A stretch of 64,000 bases of DNA from RGIG7213 sp045540335 (GCA_045540335.1 JAZQHC010000005.1:17811-81810), one strand, 5' to 3'; shown: positions 18,227 through 27,361, numbered from the stretch's first letter. The notes: generated by a model not told the origin, from the sequence alone. Made by a program: numbers and translations.

Positions 18227-19537
18227 ATGACAAAGGAATTTTTGCTTTTCGTGCGCCTTTTTTCATCGGCTGCACGCGGCGTTTCGGTAGATGCGCAAAC
18301 ACAGGCGCAACTGATTTTTGATAACGGCGGGGAAAAGTGTATTGACGATAAGCTTGTAGATCGTATAATGATCATATCATCAAAGCACAAGGCATCTTCA
18401 ATGACGGACGTTGCCTTGCAGGATATTTTTTCCCAAACAGACAGCAAGCAAGGGCAGCTTTGCTTAAAAAGGGTAAAAATGCAGATATTTTCTTCTGTTG
18501 CCGTTACAGACGGAATAAATCTTCTTATAACAAACCTGCAACGTAACGGTATAGACGTTTGCGTTTTAAAGGGAATGTCGCTTTCATGCCTGTATTCTAT
18601 ACCCGAATGCAGGGTGTCTTGCGATACGGATCTTTTGATAAATAAAGAACACGAGCAGGACGCGTACCGTATAATGAAAAGCATGGGCTACAACGTATCC
18701 CCAAGAACGGAATATTCGCACCACGCATCGTGCACCCACCCCGAGGTGGGGCTTGTAGAGCTTCATACCGATCTGTTTTTTGAAATGATAAATGACGTTA
18801 TCTTTGATGAAACGGATATAAGCGAGGATATTGCCCAAAACAGAAAGGATTTTACCGTAAGCGGATATACGTTTAAAACGCTTGGTATAACCGAAAACCT
18901 TATTTACGTAACGATGCATATGATACAGCATTTTGTTCGTGCAGGTACAAGTATAAGGCAAATATGCGATATTCTGATGTATTGCAAGGAATATAAAGAT
19001 CAAATTGATTGGGATTGGTATTTTTCCCTGCTTGAAAAGCTGTCGTATAGGGGGATATACGACGTTGTGATGTCTGTCGGGGTAAAGCATATGGGCTTTT
19101 GCAACGAAGAATTGCCCGCGTTCAATATGCTTGCAGACGATTTGTGCGAGAGCTTTATGTCTGATCTTGAGCAAGGCGGTTGGATAGGCAAAAACCGAGA
19201 CGATTCGTTTGAAATCTTCCGTGCGTACGGCGGCATGCGTGCCCAAAATGCAGGTAAAAACACAAAAGAATATAAAAAATATTGGCGTAAATATCAATTT
19301 AACAGAATAATTAAATCCATATTTCCTAAAAAAGAGAGATTGTGTGCAAGATTTCCTTTTGCAAAAAATCCGCTTTTGCTGATTCCCGGGTGGTTTTGCT
19401 GGCTTTTTTACGGCTTGCAGGTGGCTAAAACGGGCGAATTAGGAACGAAAATGGCAGATTCTTCATTACAAGATACGCAAAATGCCAACAGGCTTGAATT
19501 GTTTGAAGACCTTGGCATTATACAAGGTAAGGAGTAG
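18227..19537 (+). CDS. Nucleotidyltransferase-fold family protein (NTP_transf_5-like)
   Basis: A 436-residue protein. VCVLKGMSLSCLY followed by RVSCDTDLLINKE resembles the K-G-x-x-L ... R-x-x-x-D-x-D-L active-site region of uncharacterised nucleotidyltransferases often found in Firmicute polysaccharide loci. VELHTDLFF adds the third acidic strand. The C-terminal part has a hydrophobic stretch (LLLIPGWFCWLFYGL) near residue 390. ATG 18227 has AAGGAGGG at 18216-18223; the frame also opens at TTG 18194. The biochemical role is not established for this family. It lies four bases before the S26-like peptidase gene. Confidence 0.7.
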   Translation: MTKEFLLFVRLFSSAARGVSVDAQTQAQLIFDNGGEKCIDDKLVDRIMIISSKHKASSMTDVALQDIFSQTDSKQGQLCLKRVKMQIFSSVAVTDGINLLITNLQRNGIDVCVLKGMSLSCLYSIPECRVSCDTDLLINKEHEQDAYRIMKSMGYNVSPRTEYSHHASCTHPEVGLVELHTDLFFEMINDVIFDETDISEDIAQNRKDFTVSGYTFKTLGITENLIYVTMHMIQHFVRAGTSIRQICDILMYCKEYKDQIDWDWYFSLLEKLSYRGIYDVVMSVGVKHMGFCNEELPAFNMLADDLCESFMSDLEQGGWIGKNRDDSFEIFRAYGGMRAQNAGKNTKEYKKYWRKYQFNRIIKSIFPKKERLCARFPFAKNPLLLIPGWFCWLFYGLQVAKTGELGTKMADSSLQDTQNANRLELFEDLGIIQGKE

Positions 19538-19541
19538 GTAC

Positions 19542-19970
19542 GTGGAAAAAACTGATATAGAAAAGGTAATGGCAGAAAACGGCTTTTACGTTACCCACCC
19601 AAAGGGCACAAGTATGCTGCCCCTGATAAGGCAGGGCCACGCAACTGCCGTTATCGTACCGAAGGAAAAGCTTGAAAAGTATGATGTTGCACTGTATAAA
19701 AGAAAAAACGGTACGTACGTGCTTCACCGCGTAGTGAAGATAAAAAACGGTGCGTACGTTTTTTGCGGCGACAATCAATGCTTTTACGAATACGGTATAA
19801 CGCACGATATGGTTATAGGCGTTATGAAGGAATTGTGGCACGACGGCGTTCAAACTGATATTTCAAGCAAAGAGTACCGAAAAAAAATAAAAAAACACGT
19901 TCGCAATATACCTATCCGCCGTATAAAATCGGCAATTATACGCAGAATAAAAAAATTATTTAACGTTTGA
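19542..19970 (+). CDS. Small S24/S26-type (signal peptidase I-like) peptidase with Ser-His arrangement
   Basis: A 142-residue protein. HPKGTSMLPLIRQGHATAVI holds the Ser of the GxSMxP motif (about residue 21), and YVLHRVVKI has His where bacterial signal peptidase I has Lys, as in SipW/ER-type enzymes. There is no obvious N-terminal membrane anchor, only a basic tail, which is unusual for a secretory signal peptidase. Start GTG 19542 with AAGGAG at 19529-19534; the upstream extension of the frame has no homology-like features. Substrate unknown. The constant neighbourhood of capsule kinase and nucleotidyltransferase genes suggests a role in surface glycan maturation (inference). Confidence 0.72.
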   Translation: MEKTDIEKVMAENGFYVTHPKGTSMLPLIRQGHATAVIVPKEKLEKYDVALYKRKNGTYVLHRVVKIKNGAYVFCGDNQCFYEYGITHDMVIGVMKELWHDGVQTDISSKEYRKKIKKHVRNIPIRRIKSAIIRRIKKLFNV

Positions 19971-19989
19971 TTGGTTAACAGGTGGAAAA

Positions 19990-21156
19990 ATGGCAACAAA
20001 ATTTGTAAAAAGCACATCTTCAAAGCGCTATACGAAAACAAAGAATAAAAAATCTGTTTGGGGGACTGTCGGCAGGGTGCTTTTCAAGGTAATGACGCTG
20101 ATAATGGTAGTTGTATTGTTGGCTGCCTTTGCTGTTTACAGTATAGGTACGACTGTTGCCTACGGCCCAAGCGAAAGTATAAGAGATATGCTTGTTTTGT
20201 CTGCCCTTCAAGCAAGTGCAACGAAATGGGCGCCGGGCTTGTTTTTAGACGATGCAACCGTTCAGGATATATTGAATAAAAGTAAAGAACGCGTTATAGA
20301 AGAAGTGGATTTCGACGAGATCTCAACCCCTGATGATCAGCAGCAAGGCGGCAACAGCAATAACGATGCAGTTGACGCATGGGTAGAAAACGAAGATGGC
20401 ATAATGCTTGATATAATCGTACAAAATACGTTCAAAGCGTACGTTATGCTGGTAAAAGATCCTTCTCGCGTTTATACGGGGGTTTCTTCTAAAAATTTCG
20501 CAAATTCGCTGCGCGGGGAAAGAATATACATAGAGGCTGAAAAGCAAGGTGCGGTTGCCGCTATCAACGCAGGCGAATTTGAAGACAGCGGCGGAACGGG
20601 CAACGGCGCAAGGCCGATGGGCATTACCGTTTCTGAAGGGAAAATCGTTTGGGACGACGGCTTGAAAAGAACGTTTATCGGGTTTGACGTTGAAGACAGA
20701 CTTGTTGTAAAAGAGGGAATGACCGCAGAAGAAGCCAAAGCACTTCTTGTGCGCGACGGCGTATCTTTTCAAAAGGGAAACGTTCTTATTGAAACGATAG
20801 AAGGGGCTACAATAGCCCATACGGGCAGCGGCGATCTTGGCGTTGCACAACGCACGGCAATAGGCCAGCGTGAAGACGGTACCGTTATTATGATCGTTAC
20901 AGATGGCAGAACGGCAAACTCCCTCGGGGCAACGCGCGACGATATAATAGACCTTATGCTTAAATACGGTGCGGTTTGCGCAGGTATGCTGGATGGCGGC
21001 TCGTCTGCGATGATGTATTATGCAAATTATATCGAAAAATATAACGTAGATGAAAGCGAGCTGGACGAATATCAGCAGCTTGGTCTTGTTAACAAATACA
21101 AGGCCTTTACCAACCCCAGAAGGCTTCCAACGTTCTTCATGGTAAGGGGGGAATAA
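19990..21156 (+). CDS. Membrane-anchored phosphodiester glycosidase (NAGPA family)
   Basis: A 388-residue protein with a transmembrane helix at about residues 30-52, a linker rich in Asp/Gln/Asn (about 115-130), then a NAGPA domain. Characteristic segments are NAGEFEDSGGTGNGARPMGITVSEGKIVW and MLDGGSSAMMYY. The founding enzyme uncovers mannose-6-phosphate, and bacterial relatives occur in exopolysaccharide loci where they are thought to hydrolyse sugar phosphodiesters. It lies in the tail of the capsule kinase unit, with ribosome binding site AGGTGG before 19990. A second, secreted family member is at 60080-62494. Confidence 0.83.
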   Translation: MATKFVKSTSSKRYTKTKNKKSVWGTVGRVLFKVMTLIMVVVLLAAFAVYSIGTTVAYGPSESIRDMLVLSALQASATKWAPGLFLDDATVQDILNKSKERVIEEVDFDEISTPDDQQQGGNSNNDAVDAWVENEDGIMLDIIVQNTFKAYVMLVKDPSRVYTGVSSKNFANSLRGERIYIEAEKQGAVAAINAGEFEDSGGTGNGARPMGITVSEGKIVWDDGLKRTFIGFDVEDRLVVKEGMTAEEAKALLVRDGVSFQKGNVLIETIEGATIAHTGSGDLGVAQRTAIGQREDGTVIMIVTDGRTANSLGATRDDIIDLMLKYGAVCAGMLDGGSSAMMYYANYIEKYNVDESELDEYQQLGLVNKYKAFTNPRRLPTFFMVRGE

Positions 21157-21160
21157 TACG

Positions 21161-22270
21161 ATGGCAAAAAAGAAACCGGGCATAATCAGAAGGGTTTTCG
21201 GCGGGCCTTGGTCGATAATATTTTACGCACTTCTTTGTGTGCTTATATTCGTCGTATTGATGGCAGTTAATCAAATCAATACAAGGCTTGTGCCGTATCT
21301 TGCGGATTACGAGGAAAATTTGCCGAAATATACGGTGCAGTCTGTATTTGAACAGTATTTTTTAAACCCTGATTTCGACGTTTTGACAGAAATGGCGCAA
21401 TGCAAGGTTGAAGGCTTCAATACAGAGAATGACTTGAAGGATTATTTCATACAAAAAACAAACGGTAAAGAAATAAGCTACGTTTACATCGCAGGCAGCG
21501 ATAAAATGAAAGTAAACGTAAAAGCAAACGGGGAAAAATTTGCATCATTTGCTATAAAAAAATCGCAACAGAAAAGCGAACACGGCTTCGATATGTACGA
21601 GCTTGATTACGTAAAGCTGTTTTACGAGGCTGCAAATTCCGTTAAAATAAAAATACCGTTTAACTACACGGTAAAGGTAAACGGCGTAACGCTTGGGGAA
21701 GAGTATAAAACAAAAACGAATATAACCGATGATTTAAGGGATACAATTCCCGAAGGTACGTATAAGTTTTCGTACGACGAATACACAGTTACCGATATGA
21801 TAGCAAAGCCCGTACCGACTGCCTTTGACAGTAATGGAAATGAAAAAATCCTCGCCTACGACGAGGAAAACAAAATATACACGGCAGATTTTGAATACAG
21901 CGAAGAATTGCAGTCTGCCCACAGCGCCTTCGTTTTAAAAGCGGTAGAAACGTACGCGGCAAGAATACAGAACGCCTCTTCTATGGATGAAGTAAAAAAG
22001 TATTTCGAAATCGGTACACCCACGTACAACAGAATTAAGGATAACCCGGGCAGCTTCGTGTGGGAATACGATTCGTACGATTTCGAAAACGAATACACGG
22101 GCAGCTTTTACGCATACAGCGAAGATACGTTTTCGTGCGTTGTAAAGATGACGCAGGTCATGCACAAATCCAACGCGGCAGACTACCGCGAAAATATAAA
22201 CGTAACTATTTATTTAAGACGTAACGGCAACGGGGCGTTTATGATATACGACCTTGTTACCAACCTTTAA
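21161..22270 (+). CDS. Membrane-anchored extracytoplasmic protein of unknown function
   Basis: I do not recognise a named family. The 369-residue product has a basic N-terminus, one transmembrane helix (about residues 17-37, ending VVLMAVNQ) and a large extracytoplasmic region. This region alternates charged and beta-prone stretches, and two parts of it (YVYIAGSDKMKVNVKANGE; FNYTVKVNGVTLGEEYKT) look like beta-sandwich repeats. No cysteines or catalytic motif stand out. It starts four bases after the phosphodiester glycosidase, and the two may work together at the cell surface (inference). Confidence 0.8.
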   Translation: MAKKKPGIIRRVFGGPWSIIFYALLCVLIFVVLMAVNQINTRLVPYLADYEENLPKYTVQSVFEQYFLNPDFDVLTEMAQCKVEGFNTENDLKDYFIQKTNGKEISYVYIAGSDKMKVNVKANGEKFASFAIKKSQQKSEHGFDMYELDYVKLFYEAANSVKIKIPFNYTVKVNGVTLGEEYKTKTNITDDLRDTIPEGTYKFSYDEYTVTDMIAKPVPTAFDSNGNEKILAYDEENKIYTADFEYSEELQSAHSAFVLKAVETYAARIQNASSMDEVKKYFEIGTPTYNRIKDNPGSFVWEYDSYDFENEYTGSFYAYSEDTFSCVVKMTQVMHKSNAADYRENINVTIYLRRNGNGAFMIYDLVTNL

Positions 22271-22284
22271 GGAGGGGAAAAGTA

Positions 22285-22746
22285 ATGTCTATCGCACTTA
22301 TACCGGGCACGTTTGACCCGATAACCGTAGGTCATGAAGATTTGATACAGCGCGCATCCATGCTGTTTGACGAGGTGGTAGTGTGTGTGTTTTCCAATTC
22401 TTCTAAAAAAACGATGTTTACAATAGATGAAAGGTATGAATTTGTTTGTGCCACAGTTGAAAAGTACAGAAACGTTCGTGCCGATATGTGCTGCGGGCTT
22501 TTGGCAGATTATGCGCTTGAACATCGGTGCGACTGCATTTTGAAGGGCGCACGCAACTGCGTGGATTTCGATTACGAGCATTCAATGGCGTGCATAAACA
22601 GAGAGCTTGCCCCCGTTGTTGAAACCGTAATATTACCCTCGAAAGGCGAGCTTTTGCATATAAGCTCTACCATGGTACGAGAGTTGATAAAGTACGGAAA
22701 GGACTTTACGCCGTTTGTTCCATCCGCGGTAGCGAATTTGATATAA
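22285..22746 (+). CDS. coaD: Phosphopantetheine adenylyltransferase
   Basis: A 153-residue enzyme of usual length that transfers AMP from ATP to 4'-phosphopantetheine, the penultimate step of coenzyme A synthesis. IPGTFDPITVGHEDLIQRA carries the T/HxGH nucleotidyltransferase signature, KGARNCVDFDYE is the variant of the RGLRN segment, and ISSTMVREL is the second nucleotide-binding motif. AGGAGGGG precedes the start. It is 14 bases after the last capsule-locus gene and may be cotranscribed with it. Confidence 0.96.
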   Translation: MSIALIPGTFDPITVGHEDLIQRASMLFDEVVVCVFSNSSKKTMFTIDERYEFVCATVEKYRNVRADMCCGLLADYALEHRCDCILKGARNCVDFDYEHSMACINRELAPVVETVILPSKGELLHISSTMVRELIKYGKDFTPFVPSAVANLI

Positions 22747-22768
22747 AAATTTGTGCAATTTTACTATC

Positions 22769-22797
22769 TTGATTTTTTGATAAAAGTATGTTATAAT
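22769..22797 (+). promoter_or_regulatory. Sigma-A-type promoter upstream of the CarD-like gene
   Basis: TTGATT at 22769-22774 and TATAAT at 22792-22797 with a 17-base spacer. Transcription would begin near 22804, about 38 bases before ATG 22842. Confidence 0.8.
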
Positions 22798-22841
22798 CTG
22801 TATGGAGAAATGAAGTGGTTTTCGAAAGGCAGGGGAGTAAA

Positions 22842-23363
22842 ATGGGAAGCACGGAAATATTGTCTTACAAGATAGGGGATAACGTTATTTACAAGAATAA
22901 CGGTATTTGCCGCATTGCAGACATAAAAACTATGAATTTCACAGGTGGGGACAAGCTTTATTACGTGCTTGAGCCTGTTTATTCGAAGGGATCACATACA
23001 TACGTTCCAACGGATTTGCAAGGGATAAGTGCCTCTATGCGACCATTGTTGGAAAAATCACAGATAGATTCGGTTATACGCGATTCTTTAACGGCAGAAT
23101 TACCTTGGCACAGTGAAACTAAACAGCGGGCTGTTCTTCTTAACGACGTAGTTTCCACTTTAGACAGGGTTAAGATTCTTGCCGTTTTTCTGCGTTTACA
23201 AGCATATAAGGCAGAGCTTGAGGGTAACCGTAAAAAAATGTACGCAAGCGATCTTAAGTTGCTTATGCAAACGGAAAAAATGATAAGGGACGAATTTGCC
23301 TTTGTTCTCGGCATAGCGAGGGAAGATGTTATTCCCTACGTTATGGCGCAGATTTCACAATAA
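22842..23363 (+). CDS. CarD/CdnL-family transcriptional regulator
   Basis: A 173-residue protein. The N-terminal half (SYKIGDNVIYKNNGICRIADI...YYVLEPVYSKGSHTYVPTD) is the Tudor-like RNA polymerase interaction domain shared with transcription-repair coupling factor; the C-terminal half is alpha-helical and basic. CarD proteins bind the beta subunit and stabilise open promoter complexes. ATG 22842 with AGGGGAG at 22831-22837 is preferred over GTG 22815. The gene converges with tmcAL, the two stops overlapping by 23 bases. Confidence 0.85.
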   Translation: MGSTEILSYKIGDNVIYKNNGICRIADIKTMNFTGGDKLYYVLEPVYSKGSHTYVPTDLQGISASMRPLLEKSQIDSVIRDSLTAELPWHSETKQRAVLLNDVVSTLDRVKILAVFLRLQAYKAELEGNRKKMYASDLKLLMQTEKMIRDEFAFVLGIAREDVIPYVMAQISQ

Positions 23364-24522
23364 ACGGCGTTCTTTTAAACGATAAATTAAACGGTGCGGT
23401 ATTCGGCGTCATAAATGCATACAGATCGTCGGCGCGTATTTCCTTTTCAAATTCGCGTGCGGCGTAGTTTGCAGGCTTTGTGATGATTTCGATGTTGGTG
23501 CGCCGTTTTTTAGTTTTTGAAAGAAATTCCATACCTGCTTGGTTGCACGCAAGCAGCTGTGTAAACGTTGGGCAAGATGTAATATCGCCGCTTGTAATAT
23601 CAAGGCACACGCTTATTACAGCGCGCTTTATACGCGATATCGTATATCTTTTCGTGCTTGCTTTAGAAATCAAATCATCATACGAAGATGCGGTTTTTGC
23701 GCAATTTACTATCATTTCGTATAATCCGCCGCCGCAGTCTGCGTAATTATTTTTTTTGCTTTCGCGAAGAAGGTACAGTATAATATTTTCTGCATTTTTT
23801 ATTTCGGCAGGAAAACAGCCGTTTTGTAAAGCGGCTTTGTATATATCGTGCGTTTGTGCGGGAATATGATCGAAAAATTCCGCCTTGTGCGCGTTTTTTC
23901 TTAAATACGATGCGCTTACAAAATCGTGCGCGGTGCTTTCGCTGTTGTGCGGTGCGCCGGCGCGTTTTACGGTTAAAGGGGTAATATTAGGCGCAAAGCG
24001 TTTTATCGCGCGTATATATTCGATGCCTAAAATGTTGTTTGGCCGGGTAAGAATATCTGCGTTGCCGTAAAGGCGTTCGTATATTTCGCTGCGTTGGCGT
24101 GCAAGACCCTTGCTTTTTTCCGCATCGGATATGGCAGTTTTAAATTCACTGCTTGAAAGCCTTTCTGCACATATCAAAAGGGAAGAGATATCCCCCGTTT
24201 CAGAACCGAAAAGCAAAGCACACCTTCCGTCGGGGCATACGGCGTTGGCTATCTGCAAAGCGCCGCGTGCAAAAACCTCTGCACAAGCGCAAGAATATAC
24301 ACACGGAAGCGACAATACAAGATCTGCCCCGCATAATACGGCAGATTTTGCCCTTTCGTATTTATCTATAACGGCACATTCGCCGCGCTGGGTAAAATTT
24401 CCGCTTAAAATACAAACTACGGGCGCGCCGTTTGATATTTCTTTTGCCTTTGATATAAGGTATTCGTGCCCGCGGTGAAACGGATCAAATTCGCAAACGA
24501 TAAATATTGCTTCGTATTCCAT
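23341..24522 (-). CDS. tmcAL: tRNA(Met) cytidine acetate ligase
   Basis: A 393-residue homologue of B. subtilis YlbM/TmcAL, which makes N4-acetylcytidine at the wobble base of elongator tRNA-Met using acetate and ATP. FDPFHRGHEYLI is the HxGH nucleotidyltransferase motif, LSGNFTQRGE and DLVLSLP follow as in the family. AAAGGGG lies upstream of ATG 24522. It is divergent from ackA; acetate linking the two products is suggestive but may be coincidence. Confidence 0.9.
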   Translation of the reverse strand: MEYEAIFIVCEFDPFHRGHEYLISKAKEISNGAPVVCILSGNFTQRGECAVIDKYERAKSAVLCGADLVLSLPCVYSCACAEVFARGALQIANAVCPDGRCALLFGSETGDISSLLICAERLSSSEFKTAISDAEKSKGLARQRSEIYERLYGNADILTRPNNILGIEYIRAIKRFAPNITPLTVKRAGAPHNSESTAHDFVSASYLRKNAHKAEFFDHIPAQTHDIYKAALQNGCFPAEIKNAENIILYLLRESKKNNYADCGGGLYEMIVNCAKTASSYDDLISKASTKRYTISRIKRAVISVCLDITSGDITSCPTFTQLLACNQAGMEFLSKTKKRRTNIEIITKPANYAAREFEKEIRADDLYAFMTPNTAPFNLSFKRTPFIVKSAP

Positions 24523-24583
24523 AATAAACCCCTTTTTGATGAAAAAATGCGGAAAATATATTTCTTTTTTTGTGTATTTGCTA

Positions 24584-24612
24584 TTGAAAAATCACTAATG
24601 TTGGTGTATAAT
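24584..24612 (+). promoter_or_regulatory. Promoter of ackA
   Basis: TTGAAA at 24584-24589 and TATAAT at 24607-24612 separated by 17 bases; transcription would start near 24619. AGGAGAG precedes ATG 24665. Confidence 0.8.
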
Positions 24613-24664
24613 TATTATATATTGTATTTTTAAATAAATCAAGTCAGAGAAATAGGAGAGAAAA

Positions 24665-25897
24665 ATGAACGTACTTGTTGTAAACGCAGGCTCTTCAAGC
24701 TTGAAGTATCAGCTTTTTGATACAACCACAAACGAAGTTCTTGCGAAAGGTATTTGCGAAAGAATCGCTACCGAAACCGCAAAGGGCGTAGGCGCAGAAG
24801 GAAAGATCGAACACAAAAAAAGTGACGGTACAAAAATCGTTAAAGAAATTCCCATGCCCAACCACGCAGTTGCAACACAAATACTTGTTGACACACTTAC
24901 AGACCCCGAAATCGGCGTTATCAAGGATATGAGTGAGATTGAAGCCGTAGGGCACAGAATAGTGCACGGCGGCGCATACTTCTCTGAAAGCGTTATCGTT
25001 ACAGATGACGTAATTAAGAAGTTGGAGCTTTGTAAGGATCTTGCACCTCTTCACACAGTACCCCACCTTATGGGTATTGCAGGCTGCACGGCAGTTATGC
25101 CCAATACACCCCAAGTTCTCGTTTTTGATACGGCATTCCACCAAACGATGCCTGAAGAGGTTTATTACTACCCCATTCCTTACGAAATGTATGAAAAGTA
25201 TCAGATCCGCCGTTACGGTGCACACGGTACCTCCCACAGATACGTTGCAGGTGAAATGCAAAAGATCATGGGCAAAACAGAAGGCACAAAGATCGTTACC
25301 TGCCACTTGGGCAACGGTTCTTCGATTACTGCCGTTAAAGACGGTAAAGTGCTTGACACAAGCATGGGCTTCACCCCGCTTGACGGCCTTATCATGGGTA
25401 CACGCTGCGGCGCTATCGACCCTGCAATAGTTCCCTTTATAATGGAAAAAGAAGGCTTCACACCCGCACAAATGAATGAATTTATGAATAAAAAGTGCGG
25501 TTTCCTTGGCGTTTCGGGCATTTCCTCCGATAGCCGCGATATCGAAAAAGCAGCAGACGAGGGCAACGCAAGGGCAATTCTTACAACTAAGATACTTGCA
25601 TACCAAATCAGAAAGTTTATCGGTTCTTACGCAGCAGCGATGGACGGATTGGATGCAGTTGTATTCACAGCAGGTCTTGGCGAAAACAACCCCGACCTTC
25701 GCGCACGCGTATGTAACGAGCTTACAAGCCTCGGCATAAAGATAGATGCAGATGTTAACGCAAAGGCACATCACCAGTCCAATACTATCAAGCTTTCTAC
25801 GGATGATTCTAAGGTTCTGGTATATCTCATTCCTACGAATGAAGAAAAGGTTATCGCATCCGATACTGAAAGACTTGTTAAAGAAATGGCAAAATAA
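24665..25897 (+). CDS. ackA: Acetate kinase
   Basis: A 410-residue enzyme that interconverts acetyl phosphate and acetate with ATP formation. Diagnostic segments are VLVVNAGSSSLKYQLFD, HRIVHGG, HGTSHRYV, CHLGNGSSITAVKDG and FTAGLGENNPDLR. Length and all core motifs are normal. It is monocistronic: own promoter upstream and a strong hairpin terminator downstream. No phosphotransacetylase gene is adjacent. Codon use is more biased than in the neighbours, consistent with high expression. Confidence 0.97.
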   Translation: MNVLVVNAGSSSLKYQLFDTTTNEVLAKGICERIATETAKGVGAEGKIEHKKSDGTKIVKEIPMPNHAVATQILVDTLTDPEIGVIKDMSEIEAVGHRIVHGGAYFSESVIVTDDVIKKLELCKDLAPLHTVPHLMGIAGCTAVMPNTPQVLVFDTAFHQTMPEEVYYYPIPYEMYEKYQIRRYGAHGTSHRYVAGEMQKIMGKTEGTKIVTCHLGNGSSITAVKDGKVLDTSMGFTPLDGLIMGTRCGAIDPAIVPFIMEKEGFTPAQMNEFMNKKCGFLGVSGISSDSRDIEKAADEGNARAILTTKILAYQIRKFIGSYAAAMDGLDAVVFTAGLGENNPDLRARVCNELTSLGIKIDADVNAKAHHQSNTIKLSTDDSKVLVYLIPTNEEKVIASDTERLVKEMAK

Positions 25898-25924
25898 TTA
25901 CATACCTTTAAAGCGGTATAACTG

Positions 25925-25956
25925 TCGGGGTGCTTGAAGCGCCCCGATATTTTTTT
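25925..25956 (+). terminator. Intrinsic terminator of ackA
   Basis: TCGGGGTGC and GCGCCCCGA form a 9-bp stem around a TTGAA loop, followed by TATTTTTTT. It sits 27 bases after the ackA stop. Confidence 0.92.
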
Positions 25957-26084
25957 ACAATAATATCCCCCTTTTTCGGTTATTAACACTTGCAGAAAGG
26001 GGATTTTTATATTATACTGCAAAAGTATTGGATAACAGAGTGAATATATGTTAAGTTTTTTTCAGTATGTTAATTGTATCGCCA

Positions 26085-26113
26085 TTGACAAAGAATGTAC
26101 GATTTGCTAAAAT
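26085..26113 (+). promoter_or_regulatory. Promoter of the lipoprotein gene
   Basis: Consensus TTGACA at 26085-26090 and TAAAAT at 26108-26113 with a 17-base spacer. The longer open frame starting at 26067 contains this promoter, which supports the later start at 26142. Confidence 0.8.
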
Positions 26114-26141
26114 AAATAAAAATATTACTCGGAGTTTTTAT

Positions 26142-27266
26142 ATGAAAAAAATATTATGCCTTATAATTATTCTTGCAACGCTTCTTTCTGCTTGCTCGAA
26201 TATAAAACAAGGAAAAACAGAACAAATATGCACCTACGATGGGGAAAAGACCCTTTCGTATATGACAGAGCTTGATAAAAACGGCAGCTTCGCCTTTTTA
26301 TACGTAGATGAAAAAACGGGCGGATATACCGTTTATTCCGCACAGATGAACGGTGAAAATGAAAAGCTGCTTTATACCGCAAAAGAAAATGCGTATATAT
26401 ACGAATTATATGCAGATGAAAATATTATAGCTTTTTATGAAAGAACGCTTTATTCCAACAACGACGAAAGGTGCGCCCTTAAGGTGATAAACGCCGAAAC
26501 CGGCGAGGTACGCACGCCGTACGAAAAGGTTATAGTATATTCGAAGGACGATATACAATCACGCTTTTTATCAGTTGAAAACAAAAACGTGTATTATGTT
26601 ACGGCGTCGTACGCATTAAAGGAAACGCGTGTGATGAAATATACCTTTGGGGAAGAATCTCCCGTAGAGGTTACAACCTTACCGTTTACCGAAAACGAAT
26701 TTACATTTAACCATTCTATAACCTGTGCTTCTGAAAGCGGCGGAAAAATAGCAATGGCGTGCGTTGAAAAATATACTGCTTATATCGCAATAGCAGATGC
26801 AAAAACAGGTGTTGTGGAAAAGAAAAAAACGCTTCCGTCTAATGTCGGTGTTGTTTATTGCACCGCGTACGACAGCGAATCGGGAATAATTGCGCTTTAT
26901 TATTCTACCGTATCCGAAAAAGGCGAGCACGTGTGCGACAGCGTGGGCTTTATTTCTACACTTGACGAGGCGATAACCACCGTTTATCAATTTGAAAGCG
27001 GCGGATACGCCTGCAGAGAAACTGTAACGCTTAAAAACGGCGTTCTTGCCTTCAACGTACAAAACGGTGATACCTCGGCCGGTGATTCGCTTACTAAAGC
27101 GGGCGAGATCTATTCAGGATATGCGTTTGATGTGGAAAGCAAAAAAGGTATTTTGTTTGAAAAAAGCTTTAAAACTTGGGTAAACGGTGAATACATATAT
27201 AATCTTCAAATAGACGACGGCGGCGAAAAAGCATACCTTGTAAAAACACCCTTGGCAGACCTTTGA
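26142..27266 (+). CDS. Putative lipoprotein of unknown function (possible beta-propeller)
   Basis: A 374-residue exported protein. The lipoprotein signal is MKKILCLIIILATLLSAC, with Cys18 as the lipidation site. The remainder is a run of beta-strands with repeated patterns such as GSFAFLYVDEKTGGYTVY and NVYYVTASYALKETRVMKY, as expected of a WD/Kelch-like propeller; I cannot assign a family. GGAG at 26131-26134 supports ATG 26142. The gene has its own promoter and downstream hairpin, so it is likely monocistronic. Confidence 0.78.
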   Translation: MKKILCLIIILATLLSACSNIKQGKTEQICTYDGEKTLSYMTELDKNGSFAFLYVDEKTGGYTVYSAQMNGENEKLLYTAKENAYIYELYADENIIAFYERTLYSNNDERCALKVINAETGEVRTPYEKVIVYSKDDIQSRFLSVENKNVYYVTASYALKETRVMKYTFGEESPVEVTTLPFTENEFTFNHSITCASESGGKIAMACVEKYTAYIAIADAKTGVVEKKKTLPSNVGVVYCTAYDSESGIIALYYSTVSEKGEHVCDSVGFISTLDEAITTVYQFESGGYACRETVTLKNGVLAFNVQNGDTSAGDSLTKAGEIYSGYAFDVESKKGILFEKSFKTWVNGEYIYNLQIDDGGEKAYLVKTPLADL

Positions 27267-27293
27267 TGGTATAAATACGCATAAATCGGTTAA

Positions 27294-27327
27294 AAGGCGT
27301 GATACTTCGTTAAAAGTATCACGCCTT
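27294..27327 (+). terminator. Hairpin downstream of the lipoprotein gene
   Basis: A perfect 14-bp stem (AAGGCGTGATACTT and its complement) with a six-base loop. The following sequence is only moderately T-rich, so it may act as a transcript-stabilising or weak termination structure. Confidence 0.6.
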
Positions 27328-27361
27328 CATCTGTTTTGGGTAAAGAATATCACTTTGAATA

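Noticed and set aside
18584..19297. 237-codon minus-strand ORF
   Set aside because: Opposite the nucleotidyltransferase-like gene; no motif, no promoter or ribosome binding site.
20323..21183. 286-codon minus-strand ORF opposite the phosphodiester glycosidase gene
   Set aside because: Antisense shadow without ribosome binding site or recognisable motifs.
24695..25774. 359-codon minus-strand ORF opposite ackA
   Set aside because: Shadow of a highly biased acetate kinase gene; composition is Cys/His/Tyr-rich and matches no family.
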